A stretch of 64,000 nucleotides of DNA from Undaria pinnatifida (GCA_012845835.1 JABAKD010000012.1:7863973-7927972); one strand, 5' to 3'. Counted from the first letter of the stretch, positions 10,361 to 20,503 are shown. Notes: generated from the sequence alone by a model not told the origin. Numbers and translations: made by a program.

Positions 10361-10656
10361 ACTTTCACTTTCCAGCTTCTGGACAAGCCGTGGTCACAGG
10401 TGTCATCCCTTCTCCTCCCCGGTTCTTGCCTTCAATTTTTATCGCGCATAGATAGGGTTCAGCAATCCCACTGCTCGTCGATTGTTCATCGAATGTTGCT
10501 AACTCACGCTCTCGCGCTTTCCGCAAGTCAATTTGTCCACAAGAAAAAGTCCCAACGAATTTATACGAGTATGCACTCGGCGGGGCTCGAACTCACGAAA
10601 CTGACCTATACCAGGCTCGAGGATAACCTGATACGCCACCGGGGCGACCGGTTCAT
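10361..10656 (-). mobile_element. tRNA-derived SINE, family A, copy 1
   Basis: On the minus strand the head carries an A-box-like TGGCGTATCAGG (10627-10638) and a B-box-like GTGAGTTCGAGCC (about 10583-10596). A roughly 200-bp body follows, then the core TGTGACCACGG (10388-10398), CAGAAGCTGGAAAGTG and an A-rich tail. Copies at 34260-34548 and 63325-63620 share the whole layout. AT repeats flank both sides and obscure any target duplication. Confidence 0.8.
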
Positions 10657-10671
10657 ATATATATACGAATA

Positions 10672-12775
10672 GCTGGAATATATTATTACGCATAGTATAC
10701 AGCGCCCTGGTCCTGCAGGTGACAAGCCAAATGTGTAAGAAATACAGAATGTCTACCTGGCACTCCGTCGAGTCAGGCGTTCGACAGTATTTCACCGGTA
10801 ATAAAAAGTGAGAAGATAGACGCATAATACTTACCCAGTCTCCGTCGAGACGGGCAGACGGGCGTTGACTCATGACGACGTTATTATTTGTAGCCCCCCT
10901 TCATGCTCGAATTGAGAAACCGAAGACAGGATACCTATACCTCGTCTCCGTCGAGGCAGGCATTTGGTTATTGCTGTATGCGACCGCCGGTCTCTCGGCT
11001 TCGCAGGTTTCGCGTACAATCGATGGGTCATGGTTTCAGGTGGGGTTGAGACAGAATACGTACCCAGTTTACATTGAGAGGCGCGCTGATTCACGTCGCC
11101 AATTATTTGTACCCGCCTTCATGGTCGAATTGAGAAACCAAAGACAGAATACCTACACCTCGTCTCCGTCGAGACAGGCGTTTATTTATTGCTGTATGCG
11201 ACCGCCGGTATCACGGCTTTGCATGTTTCGCGTACAATCGATGGGTCATGGTTTCAGGTGGGGTTGAGGCAGAATACGTACCCAGTCTCCGTTGAGACGG
11301 GCGATGATTTATGTCGCCAATTATTTGTACCCCCCCTTCATGCTCGAATTGAGAAACCAAAGACAGGATAACTACACCTCGTCTCCGTCGAGACAGGCGT
11401 TTATTTATTGCTGTATGCGACCGCCGGTATCACGGCTTCGCATGTTTCGCGTACAATCGATGGGTCATGGTTTCAGGTGGGGTTGAGGCAGAATACGTAC
11501 CCAGTCTCCGTTGAGACGGGCGATGATTTATGTCGCCAATTATTTGTACCCGCCTTCATGCTCGAATTGAGAAACCAAAGACAGAATACCTACACCTCGT
11601 CTCCGTCGAGACAGGCGTTTAGTTATTGCTGTATGCGACCGCCGGTATCACGGCTTCGCATGTTTCGCGTACAATCGATGGGTCATGGTTTCAGGTGGGG
11701 TTGAGGCAGAATACGTACCCAGTCTCCGTTGCGACGGGCGTTGACGTATGTCGCCAATCATTTGTACCCCCTTTCATGCTCGAATTGAGAAACCAAAGAC
11801 AGGATACCTACACCTCGTCTCCGTCGAGGCAGGCGTTTGGTTGTCGCTGCATACGACCGCTGGTATCACGGCTTCGCATGTTTCGCGTACAATCGATGGG
11901 TCATGGTTTCAGGTGGGGTTGAGGCAGAATACGTACCCAGTCTCCGTTGAGACGGGCGATGATTTATGTCGCCAATCATTTGTACCTCCCCTTCATGCTC
12001 GAATTGAGAAACCAAAGACAGGATAACTACACCTCGTCTCCGTCGAGACAGGCGTTTATTTATTGCTGTATGCGACCGCCGGTATCACGGCTTCGCATGT
12101 TTCGCGTACAAATCGATGGGTCATGTTCTCAGGTGGGCTCGATTTAATGAAGAAGTCAGATACAGAATATCAGGCTTTGGTGCGGGTTAAATGCATACCC
12201 AGTCTCCGTTGAGACGGGCGTTGACCTATATAGGCTGTTAGTATGTACCCCATTCATGCTCGAATTGAGAAACCAAAGACAGAATACCCACACCTAGTCT
12301 CCGTCGAGACAGGCGTCGGGTTAATTCTGTATGGGAAGTCGAGAGAGGCGATCGCCACGCCGTTGCGTGCGACCGCAGGTATCACGGCTTCACATGTTTC
12401 GCGTACAATCGATGGGTCATGGTTTTTAGGTGGGCTCGAATGATGCAGCCGTCGCTGTGTAGTACGAGTACCTGGTACAGCAGAAAATGTGATCTGACAA
12501 GTCGCGAATCATCGTACGTGTGTATATATCTATACCACAGGTATGGTACTGAATGTATCACAATACGCAGACCATGGTAAGAATAGTCATGAATCTGATG
12601 CGAAATTACGTGTCAATCGCTGAAATATTGGTCATCGTCATCATGCATTCATCGCGTATGCACGACAACTCAAGTGCTAGATGAACCGGATGTAAGTTCC
12701 GACAGCGTCTATTATATGGATGAACCGGAGGCGAAAATAAAAAGAAGAAAAGAATATATATATACGAATATATAT
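10672..12775 (+). repeat. Duplicated block, copy 2
   Basis: Second copy of the block at 8138-10045, lacking its 690-bp insertion and with a longer minisatellite array. The right edge fades in AT-rich sequence near 12775. Confidence 0.85.
10837..12443 (+). repeat. 218-bp minisatellite, about 6-7 units
   Basis: Same unit as 8306-9040. Unit starts (CCCAGTCTCCGTTGAGACGG or a variant) fall near 10837, 11060, 11280, 11498, 11717, 11936 and 12197. Units differ by a few bases, and the last ones carry a shared extra segment (AATGAAGAAGTCAGATACAG), also present in copy 1. Confidence 0.88.
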
Positions 12776-13486
12776 AAATTCGGACGGGGTCGAACGGGGG
12801 TTGGAAGGACACTTGATGCGTACCAGGTAGAATGTATCCCTGGTACCAGGTTCTCCGCATTCGATGGTTCAAAGTATATCTGGGATACGAGCAGGTTACG
12901 AACCGGTATATATATATCATATATATAATGTGTATATATTAATTGTTATATACAGGTGGTATATAATGTATATATATTAATTGTTATATACGGGTGGTAT
13001 GATAGTCGTCCGCGGGCGGCACGTCAAGTTCGGCAAGAAGCGGCCCGTCGGCGGCGAAGCGGGCGAAGACGCAGACGGCGAGGCACTGTTTCGGTTGGGC
13101 CAAGGGGGGGGGTTGCCGTTTCCCGCAATGTGCATTCCTTCATGACTCCGCGAAGAAGTACCGCAGCGGCAGCGCTGCAGCATCCGATGGATCTCGCGCT
13201 CCTAGCGCGGGAGCCGGGGGGTCACAAGCCGGCACGCAAGCCAGGGGACAAGCCATGGCACAGGGTGGTTCGACAGCTCGCACTGCCGCTGTACCTAGCA
13301 GCCCGTAGGGGTGCGGGCTCCGCTTACCCGCGGGGCCAACTCTGGGAGGACATCGAGCTGCAGCTACCAGGAGGGAGGCGCCGCTGGTACACCCGGGGTC
13401 GGAACCTGTATCCGGATCAGGTGTGGTCGGGAGTTTGAAACGTTGCTTAGAGGCATGGGAGAACTTGTCGGTGACCGAGGGGGATC
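12776..13486 (+). other. AT-rich spacer and possible degraded coding sequence
   Basis: 12776-13000 is AT-rich with a roughly 36-bp tandem duplication (TATATTAATTGTTATATAC). From about 13000 the sequence becomes GC-rich and codes in shifting frames for basic, Ser/Gly/Ala-rich residues, as expected for the end of gag or the RT linker in this element. No domain can be named. Confidence 0.4.
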
Positions 13487-14840
13487 GTGAGTGCCTCAAG
13501 CGAACATTGGGAGGCATTGCAGACGCATACTTTGAGTTTTTTTCGGTACAACGGTGGTAGCTTTGAAGGCATGCGGGATCTCGATGTAGCGTTACCACTG
13601 CACCGTCTAAACGCACCTATGATTCAGAAGTGGTTCGGAGACATTAAAGGTTTCCCGGACGTCGACCAGTTGGTGTATGTTGCGGAACACGGTGCGCCGG
13701 TGCATGTTGGCGGGGTTGAGAACATCGAAGCTGGGCTTGCATACTCTAACCACAGCAGCGTCGAGCCGTATATCGACCAGATTCTCACGAAAATCGGTCA
13801 AGATGTAAAGTTTGGGCACGTGTTTGTTTTCCCTTTACAGGCTGCGGCGTCAATCTAAAGTTTGGGCACGTGTTTGTTTTCCCTTTACAGGCTGCGGCGT
13901 CAATCCCCGGCCTGCGTTTATCTCCTTTAGGTGTCGTGGCGTACACGTCAAAAATTCGCATAATTCATGATTTGACCTTTTCCAGCCATTCGTCGGGGCC
14001 GGGAGTGAACTCAGACACGGATTTTGCGACAGCACCACCTTGTAAACTAGGCCATGTGCGGCGCGATGTGATATGGCGCATTTTATTCCTGCGGCGAAAA
14101 TTCTGTAGGGACGCCCGCATTGTTCTTAGTAAGATGGATGTGGTCAGCGCTTTCAGGCAAGTTGCTGTTGAGTTCGGGCGTTCGCCGACGTTTGGGTATG
14201 TGTTTGACGGGATGGTGGTTGTGGACCGGCGTTTGCAGTTCGGGTGGCGTAACTCCCCCGGCTTCTAGTGCCTGTTCGCGTCGGCACTAGAGCATGCACA
14301 CGTCAACACAACATTTCTTGACGCAGTAGTGACGGCGCAGGGCCGAGCAGCGACCGCCCACGTAGTGGTCCGGCCGGCAGCCGTAGCGGAGCAGCCTGGG
14401 GAAGGGGGGGGGATGGAGATCCTTTTTTCGCCCGATTCTACGTCGACGACGCAATCTCGGTCGAGGTTCAACGGTTGACGGGGGGTGTTTGGTGTTTGCT
14501 GGCGTCGGCGTCGCTCGCATCAGACCACTTCCGCTTGTTCGGTAACCGGCACGAGACGGACCCGCCTCTCTTGGCGGCTCGTAAAGTGACGTCTTGGGAC
14601 ACCAAGCTCGAGGTTCTAGGTTGGGAGATTGATACGGTAGGTATGACGATAACGTTGCCACCTGCCAAACTCGTTCAACTTCGTGACTTGCTGCGCCAGT
14701 GGCCGAACGACCGCGTGTCGGCCTCGGAGGTCGAGTTGCGGTCGTTAACCGGGAACTTGTTGCACGTTTGCGAAGTAGTTCGGCCCGGCAAGTTGTTTCG
14801 TCCGTCGCATGCTCAATCAATTAGGACTGTCGGCAAGTAA
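13487..14840 (+). pseudogene. DIRS 1 reverse transcriptase, frame-broken
   Basis: RT signatures occur in order in different frames: an IIHDLTF box near 13960, motif A-like SKMDVVSAFRQV near 14130, RLQFGWRNSPGF near 14235, and catalytic YVDD near 14440. Lesions: a 50-bp tandem duplication (13811-13860 repeated at 13861) adds a stop and shifts frame; TAG at 14266-14268 stands where element 2 has Trp; a frame change falls in the G9 run near 14403; another separates RT from RNase H near 14810. The sister element has the same order of motifs. Not functional as read. Confidence 0.85.
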
Positions 14841-15606
14841 GTCGTGGAGGGACAACCTCAAGATGCGGCGGCCCTCTAGACGCACAACCCTCATGCTAAC
14901 GCCAGAATTTCATTCCGACGTTACGTTCTGGCGGCTGCTCGTAGGAGGCGCACTGCAGAACAGAAGGGGTGCATTACACGCGCCCTTGTATAGTTTTTTC
15001 CTGCAACCCCCCGTTCGAACTCTTTGGTCCGACGCGTCCGGCGACGCTATGGGGGGGTATTACCTAGAGTCGGGGGCGTGGTGGAGGATGGATTGTGACG
15101 AAGGGGTACGTAGACGTCTTCGACAGCGCGTATGCGGAGATGACCTGTCGATAAACGTACTAGAGTTACTAGGCATGGTGGTCACTGCGTGGGCTTTCGT
15201 AGTGCATGCAGGCGCAAAACCTGCGTACGATCGCCAGAGTATTCTAATGCGCGGAGACAACCAATCAGCAATACACTGGATCAACCAGTGTCGCGCGGGT
15301 AGAGAGCCAAGGTCAGGGGCGTTGATGCGAATGCTCGGATGGCTAGAAGTGCGTAGCGGGTGGTGTTTCCGCGCGCGGCACGTGAAAGGGGTAAAGAACA
15401 CCCTCGCTGACGGGATTTCCCGATGGGATCGCGCATCCATCCCTTCCACTCTCCGCAATTGTCGTCCTGATATCGCGTGGCAGGAGCAGGACCTAGGGCA
15501 AGCGGGTGCGGGTCTATGTACCGGGATTTTAGCGTCCAGTACATCAGGCAGTCAGTTGCGGGCTCGTCTGAACGCACTTATGGCTCAGGCTTCCGGTCTT
15601 GGTTAA
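14809..15606 (+). CDS. DIRS 1 RNase H domain
   Basis: A 265-codon open frame. Acidic residues typical of retroelement RNase H are visible in order: TLWSDASGDAMGG (D), INVLELLGMV (E), RGDNQSAIHW (D), then HVKGVKNTLADGISR (H and D). It would degrade RNA in the RNA:DNA hybrid during element replication. It is one part of the element polyprotein, and its first ATG is probably not a real start. The RT upstream lies in another frame. Confidence 0.85.
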   Translation: MLNQLGLSASKSWRDNLKMRRPSRRTTLMLTPEFHSDVTFWRLLVGGALQNRRGALHAPLYSFFLQPPVRTLWSDASGDAMGGYYLESGAWWRMDCDEGVRRRLRQRVCGDDLSINVLELLGMVVTAWAFVVHAGAKPAYDRQSILMRGDNQSAIHWINQCRAGREPRSGALMRMLGWLEVRSGWCFRARHVKGVKNTLADGISRWDRASIPSTLRNCRPDIAWQEQDLGQAGAGLCTGILASSTSGSQLRARLNALMAQASGLG

Positions 15607-16620
15607 AATTTCGTGAGCGGATAGGTAGCGAGTCATATCTTGAACCAGGGGAGTCAGAAAGCGCCTGATATGGGCCCTGGTCGATTTCGCGGCGTGGTGT
15701 GCCGCATCTGAAGGGAACCAAGCGGGGACCATTTCTGGTAAACTTGCCGCCGTACAGTATTTTCACCGGGTGGGTTTGGGTCTTGAGCTTCCGGCAAAGT
15801 CGTCTTTGATGAAAAGCGCGTTAAAAGGGATTTCACGTTCACACACGCTCGCGGGAACAGCCCGCCCCGTACGCCTCCCGGTGTCATGGGAGATGCTGTG
15901 GGCAGGGAAAAGCCTAGCCCCGTCATGGGGCAGTGGTGGTAGCGTTCTGTGGCTTTGTTTGGGTATGGCATATTTTTTTTTTTCATTATGCGGTCGGACG
16001 AGGTGTTTGCGGGCGCAGCAGGCGTCGTGCACGCCGCACACTGCCCCACACGTAGTGATGTTGCATTCTTTGCTGGAGAGAGCCAGTTAGATATATTGCC
16101 GTGGCACGGGGCCGATCGCTTGGAGGTACGCTTTCGAGGACACAAGGGTGATCAGGGGCAAGCAGGTAGCGTCATCGTGCGCACACGTTCCGCGGTGCGG
16201 GGTCCGCGTTCGGGTTTGGGCACCGGCGGCGGCGCCGTTGCCCTCATAGTGGATCTGTTGTCGCGGTATCCAGCGCTTCCCGAACGCGCCCCCCTCGCCT
16301 CGTATCGTAGTGACAACGGAGTGAGAGTATGGGGATATGACCAAGCGATGCGAGCGTTGAGAGAGATTGTGGCGCAGTCGGGACGTAACCCCGATGAATT
16401 TGCACTACACTCTCTCCGTATAGGAGGTGCGTCCGTGCTCGCGGCGGGAGGCGACGTGCCCGAGCGAGTAATCCAGCGCGAAGGACGTTGGAAGTCTGAT
16501 GCTTACAAGGTATACACTCGCAATAACGTAGAGGACGCAGGACAAGTCTCTCGCAAACTAGCGGTAGCAGGAAAGGGCCAGAGACAGCCAGGCCAAGGCA
16601 CTATATGGGGGAAACCGTAG
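15477..16620 (+). pseudogene. DIRS 1 tyrosine recombinase, frame-broken
   Basis: The N-terminal helical region (GSSERTYGSGFRSWLKF) lies near 15550-15610, the middle at 15770-15990 and the catalytic part at 15949-16620, in different frames. The last frame change falls in a T-run at about 15971. Catalytic residues are visible: Arg in MRSDEV, Lys in FRGHKGDQ, His and Arg in ALHSLRIGGAS, and Tyr in SDAYKVYTR. Tyrosine recombinase in place of a DDE integrase defines DIRS-order elements and fits the absence of target duplications. B1 begins 23 bp after the stop. Confidence 0.85.
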
Positions 16621-16642
16621 CAGTCTTCGGCGACCTCGTGTT

Positions 16643-16873
16643 TGGAGGAGTTTCCACGGTATCGTACCGTGGGTGGGACTCAGTCGTCTTAGACTGCATG
16701 GGTTTCGGTTGGGACCTGGCTAGTGGTTAACGGAGGGAGAGACGGGATTTAGAGTAGAGACCACCAGTGGAATACCGTCAAGGTTGGTTGCGGTAGATTG
16801 GTCTCTCGGGGTGCTCTCCCTCCCAAGTCACAGACACAACAATAACCAAGCAATTCGAAAGATATCAAACAAA
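16643..16873 (+). repeat. Split direct repeat B1 of DIRS 1
   Basis: 231 bp nearly identical to 17294-17524. It abuts A2 directly and ends CAAACAAA. Confidence 0.92.
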
Positions 16874-17142
16874 GGAGAGGGTTATGACCTTCGGGAACCG
16901 AAAGCGACGTAACCCGTGGTTTGTTTGGACGCGAAAGAATTTAGGGTTGTTGTTCCATGCTCTGGTAACGGTCCACCACACGGTAGTTGGTGGCCATCAC
17001 TCTTCGGTTGACTCGCGCAGCTAGGTAAGCCCGCACGTCGGAGGGCAAGGGACGGTACCGTGTAGGCTGTGCGACCAGAGAAGAGGCAAGTGTTAGTAGC
17101 CGGCCAGCGACCCAGCATTAGGTCGGCTCTCGTGATATTTCT
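16874..17142 (+). repeat. Split direct repeat A2 of DIRS 1
   Basis: 269 bp, with one mismatch to A1 noticed. Followed by CCCACCCACCCACCC, a motif also found just after A2 of element 2. Confidence 0.93.
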
Positions 17143-17293
17143 CCCACCCACCCACCCTTTTTCTTTCGAAGGTGAGGAGAAGGGGGAAATGTCGCACTGT
17201 GTATTTTATGACAATTGTGTTTGTCTTCATTTCTGTGCACTAGGAATTAACTGATATTGGTATATACAACAGTTGGTTCACTTAGGAGTCGGA

Positions 17294-17524
17294 TGGAGGA
17301 GTTTCCACGGTATCGTACCGTGGGTGGGACTCAGTCGTCTTAGACTGCATGGGTTTCGGTTGGGACCTGGCTAGTGGTTAACGGAGGGAGAGACGGGATT
17401 TAGAGTAGAGACCACCAGTGGAATACCGTCAAGGTTGGTTGCGGTAGATTGGTCTCTCGGGGTGCTCTCCCTCCCAAGTCACAGACACAATAATAACCAA
17501 GCAATTCGACAGATATCAAACAAA
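17294..17524 (+). repeat. Split direct repeat B2 of DIRS 1
   Basis: 231 bp with two mismatches to B1 noticed. It forms the right terminus of the element, next to CGTACCTGG of the host element. Confidence 0.92.
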
Positions 17525-17653
17525 CGTACCTGGTACAGATTTACTATTTTGCAATACCGTGTATAAGTTTAATACGCGTTTGGAAAACGAGGTATCCGGA
17601 CCGAGTTTATACTAAAGCGTACAGATTTTCCCAATTAAATTTATCTAAATCTG

Positions 17654-17874
17654 TACGTTTCAGTATAAAGTCAAATCGGCTGTCCCGCTGCCTTAAAGCC
17701 TTTGGCGGCCCCCTCACTCGGCGGTCCCGCTACCCGAAACCTCTTCGCGGTCCCCTCTCTCGGTGGTCCCGCTGCTCAAAACCCGTTGGCGGTCCCTCGC
17801 TCGGTGGTCCCGCTGCCCAAAAACGCTCTGGCGGTTCCCTCACACGGCGGTCCCCTAACGCACTACACTAGTCT
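17654..17874 (-). repeat. Right arm of long-TIR element
   Basis: Inverted copy of 7598-7778, made of the same roughly 42-bp units plus one extra. Just inside is a hairpin of TTTATACT and CGTACAGATTT half-sites (17610-17671). Without DIRS 1, the host element would be only about 0.5 kb: a non-autonomous long-TIR element. Confidence 0.8.
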
Positions 17875-18440
17875 AGTCTATTCTATACAAGTAGAGGACG
17901 TCGCTTGGCTTCGTACGAGTTTGAACATAATATATCCCGTCGGTCAGTAACTAAAAGTACGTAGTCGGCGAGGCCATCGTAGGCACACACGAGGGCTGGA
18001 CACCTCGGCGGGGCGCGGGGTGGGGCGCAGCCTCACCCCGAGAGCCTCTGTCTCTGTGATGTTTGCAAATAAATATCATAAATATTAAAATACACTCCAC
18101 CTGTGAGATCGAATATTTTGTCCAAGCTCATCTTTGCAAGCATGTCGTATATTCGTGTGTATGACAAGGGCTCTGCTCCGCGGGCGGCTGACGCCGCCCG
18201 CTGCGCCCGCGCAAGGAAAAATACAACAAAATGTCAAGGGGGCCGAAAGAAGAGGCCAACGATCTCGTGCAACCAGCGATTTGATAATACCAAGAGCTAC
18301 TTGTGCAGACCTGATTGCCCTGCGTTGAGCAGTGTGCTTGCTGGCGATGACACGTTCTGACAGGCAGTACGGGGGCAATTTGCGAACAAATGAAAACATG
18401 GGGACCGAGAATTAGGAAATCAACGAAGAAAAAAACCAAA
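17875..18440. other. No gene; partial family B retroposon
   Basis: 18075-18160 resembles the 3' end of retroposon B (TACACTCCACCTGTGAGATC, CTCATCTTTGCAAGC). The rest has no recognisable coding or repeat content. Confidence 0.55.
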
Positions 18441-18960
18441 AGACGAGTACACAGCAGTACACACGTACATTCCCGTGCCTAATACGAGGAACGTGTCATA
18501 TACCTGGTATACGATAGCAGGCGCGTTCGTCTGTGCTCACGATTACCGTGCGGTTCGTACGGTGCAGGCAGCCCAACCGCTGTTGTTTGTAGCCACGAGT
18601 TGGTCAATTGTAGGAACGGGGGAACTCTTTGCCGTAGTTGAGTTGATACCCGCGGCCATCTGAGTTCAGTTTGCACATTGGATCATTTCACTCGCTGTGC
18701 GCCTTCGTATCGTGCGTTTTTAGGCGGGAAAGCGTAGTATTTCCCGGACGAATCTTTATTTCACTTGATTTTTCGGATCGTCCTAGGGCTCCAGCACCTT
18801 TGTGTGACCACGGACTCTAGATGTTTGACAAGAGCTACGTACTTACTTCTAATGCAGTTATTTCTGGAGCCTCAAAACTACAAAAGTAATCGCCAAAAGT
18901 AATCGCTCAATTTTCTTCCTTAATAGTAGGTCTTAATGTGAGGCAAAAACAACATTGATA
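18440..18960 (+). mobile_element. Retroposon family C, copy 2
   Basis: Reverse complement of the copies at 1021 and 34695. The core TGTGACCACGG is at 18803-18813. About 110 bp of extra sequence lies between GACAAGAG and CTTAATGTGAGG, compared with the other copies. Confidence 0.65.
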
Positions 18961-19034
18961 TTTTGTAAAAATATTCTAACGTCAGCAAGTTCAAGTTAGT
19001 TCGACGAATTTAGGGCCGACACTCATCTATGCAA

Positions 19035-19047
19035 GCTGCGTTGTTGT

Positions 19048-19092
<45 letters not shown>

Positions 19093-19159
19093 CTCACATT
19101 AACTCGCATGATCAAGTCCGTGGTCACAGGACAGGCTCCATTCATTCTGGAGCTGAGGA
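19035..19159 (-). mobile_element. Retroposon D copy, 3' tail part
   Basis: (GTT)n at 19035-19091, CTCACATTAACTCGCATGAT and the core at 19118-19128, up to GAGCTGAGGA at 19159, where DIRS element 2 interrupts. The rest of this copy resumes at 24747. Confidence 0.85.
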
Positions 19160-19331
19160 TTTGCACTTTGCTTTCGAAGTTGTATTATATTAATGCGCAA
19201 CCCCCCGCCCGGAGAGGGGGGTTGGAGATGGGAATACCCCGGGGCTGCCCCACCGGCAACCCCACGCTAACATCTGTATACACGAGTCAACTCCCGACCC
19301 AACTGGCGACATCGAACTCTCGACGCCAGCC
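19160..19331 (-). repeat. Split direct repeat B2 of DIRS 2
   Basis: 172 bp matching 20332-20503. It is the 3' terminus of the element. Confidence 0.92.
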
Positions 19332-19599
19332 AACAACCAACGACGAACAATCGTTAGCAACTCGAAGAAGACATACGAGGCAACCGCCTATAACGTGCAG
19401 CATATAAAAAAACGTACACACGCGTGTAATAAATATGCTATAAAATATGCACGCCTGCAAACACCATGCACATTAAACAAATGCACTTACTTGCCAATAT
19501 ACGGATAATTCTCCTCTCCCACACTTTCAGATTGCGCGCTAAATCCGAGCCGATGCACTGCCACAACGTTCGCTGTTAACTATCAACATAATATCTGCG

Positions 19600-19837
19600 C
19601 AGCTGTCAGATTTTGTCCCCCTCAGAAACGGGTTTTATAGTTTCAGCGCACAGACTGACTAAAATCATCCTGTTGACCCTGATAGCTACACTGTAGTTGT
19701 AAGGGGAGTCGCCGACCTATATCCTTAATGAGGACACACAACTCGTAATGCGCGCGATCGGAGTATCACACACAGCTTGCAAAGATGAGTTTCGACGAAA
19801 TCTTCGATCTCACAGCTGGAGTGTATTTTCATTTTTT
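19600..19837 (+). mobile_element. Retroposon family B with 12-bp target duplication
   Basis: 238 bp starting CAGCTGTCAGATTTTG and ending ATTTTCATTTTTT, flanked by perfect 12-bp duplications ATAATATCTGCG (19588-19599 and 19838-19849). A duplication of this length fits target-primed retroposition. It lies within the A2-B2 spacer of DIRS 2 and so inserted after, or in a parent of, that element. Confidence 0.9.
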
Positions 19838-20122
19838 ATAATATCTGCGTAAAACAGTCATACGTAACCCCACCGTACGGAGGGATACTCAGATATTACA
19901 CATGCTGAAAAAAAAACACAACAACGAACACCCCTTGCATCACGCTATAACACTGATGCGGCTAGCACCCACCGCAAGCCTGCGCAATCTACGAAACCCC
20001 GTCGCATCTTCAGCGAAAACGGGTACGTTTACCAAAACAGTAACAAACACGCGCAACGTTACTGCGACCGATTAACTCCCCCTCTACTGACTCCCTCAAA
20101 AGCACGGGCGGGTGGGTGGGAA

Positions 20123-20331
20123 CTTAAACTAGTCTGTATCACACCTTGGACCTGTAAGCTCTGACTCTGCTCCCCTACGCGCTCCGCGTGCAGGTCGTCA
20201 CCTACACAGCTGGGCCAGGTGTGCCCAATGCTATCGCTCATACGACTATGAATTACCGCATTGATCTGATTGGTCAAACTTCTTACGTACGTACAAAACC
20301 CATATTTTCTCATGCTTCGGTAATATTCTGC
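20123..20331 (-). repeat. Split direct repeat A2 of DIRS 2
   Basis: 209 bp matching 24538-24746. It abuts B1. Past its 3' side on the minus strand is CCCACCCACCC, as in element 1. Confidence 0.92.
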
Positions 20332-20503
20332 TTTGCACTTTGCTTTCGAAGTTGTATTATATTAATGCGCAACCTCCTGCCCGGAGAGGGGGGTTGGAGA
20401 TGGGAATACCCCGGGGCTGCCCCGCCGGCAACCCCACGCTAACATCCGTATACACGAATCAACTCCCAACCCAACTGGCGACATCGAACTCTCGACGCCA
20501 GCC
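20332..20503 (-). repeat. Split direct repeat B1 of DIRS 2
   Basis: 172 bp matching 19160-19331. The B1/A2 junction equals the joined termini of the element. Confidence 0.92.

Larger units (their letters stand above)
7782..17524 (+). mobile_element. DIRS element 1 with split direct repeats
   Basis: Order: A1 (7782-8050), non-coding duplicated block, RT, RNase H, tyrosine recombinase, B1 (16643-16873), A2 (16874-17142), 151-bp spacer, B2 (17294-17524). A1 and A2 are both 269 bp with one difference noticed; B1 and B2 are both 231 bp with two. A1-ORFs-B1A2B2 is the split-direct-repeat design of PAT-like DIRS elements, and the joined RT/RH and tyrosine recombinase confirm the order. The outer end of B2 (CAAACAAA) and the start of A1 (GGAGAGGG) rejoin exactly at the B1/A2 junction, as a circular intermediate predicts. 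No integrase, LTR or target duplication is expected or seen. No gag was recognised. Confidence 0.88.

Noticed and set aside
8306-12443. Regular repeats resembling a CRISPR array
   Set aside because: The whole 218-bp unit is repeated, with no unique spacers; the setting is eukaryotic and there are no cas genes.
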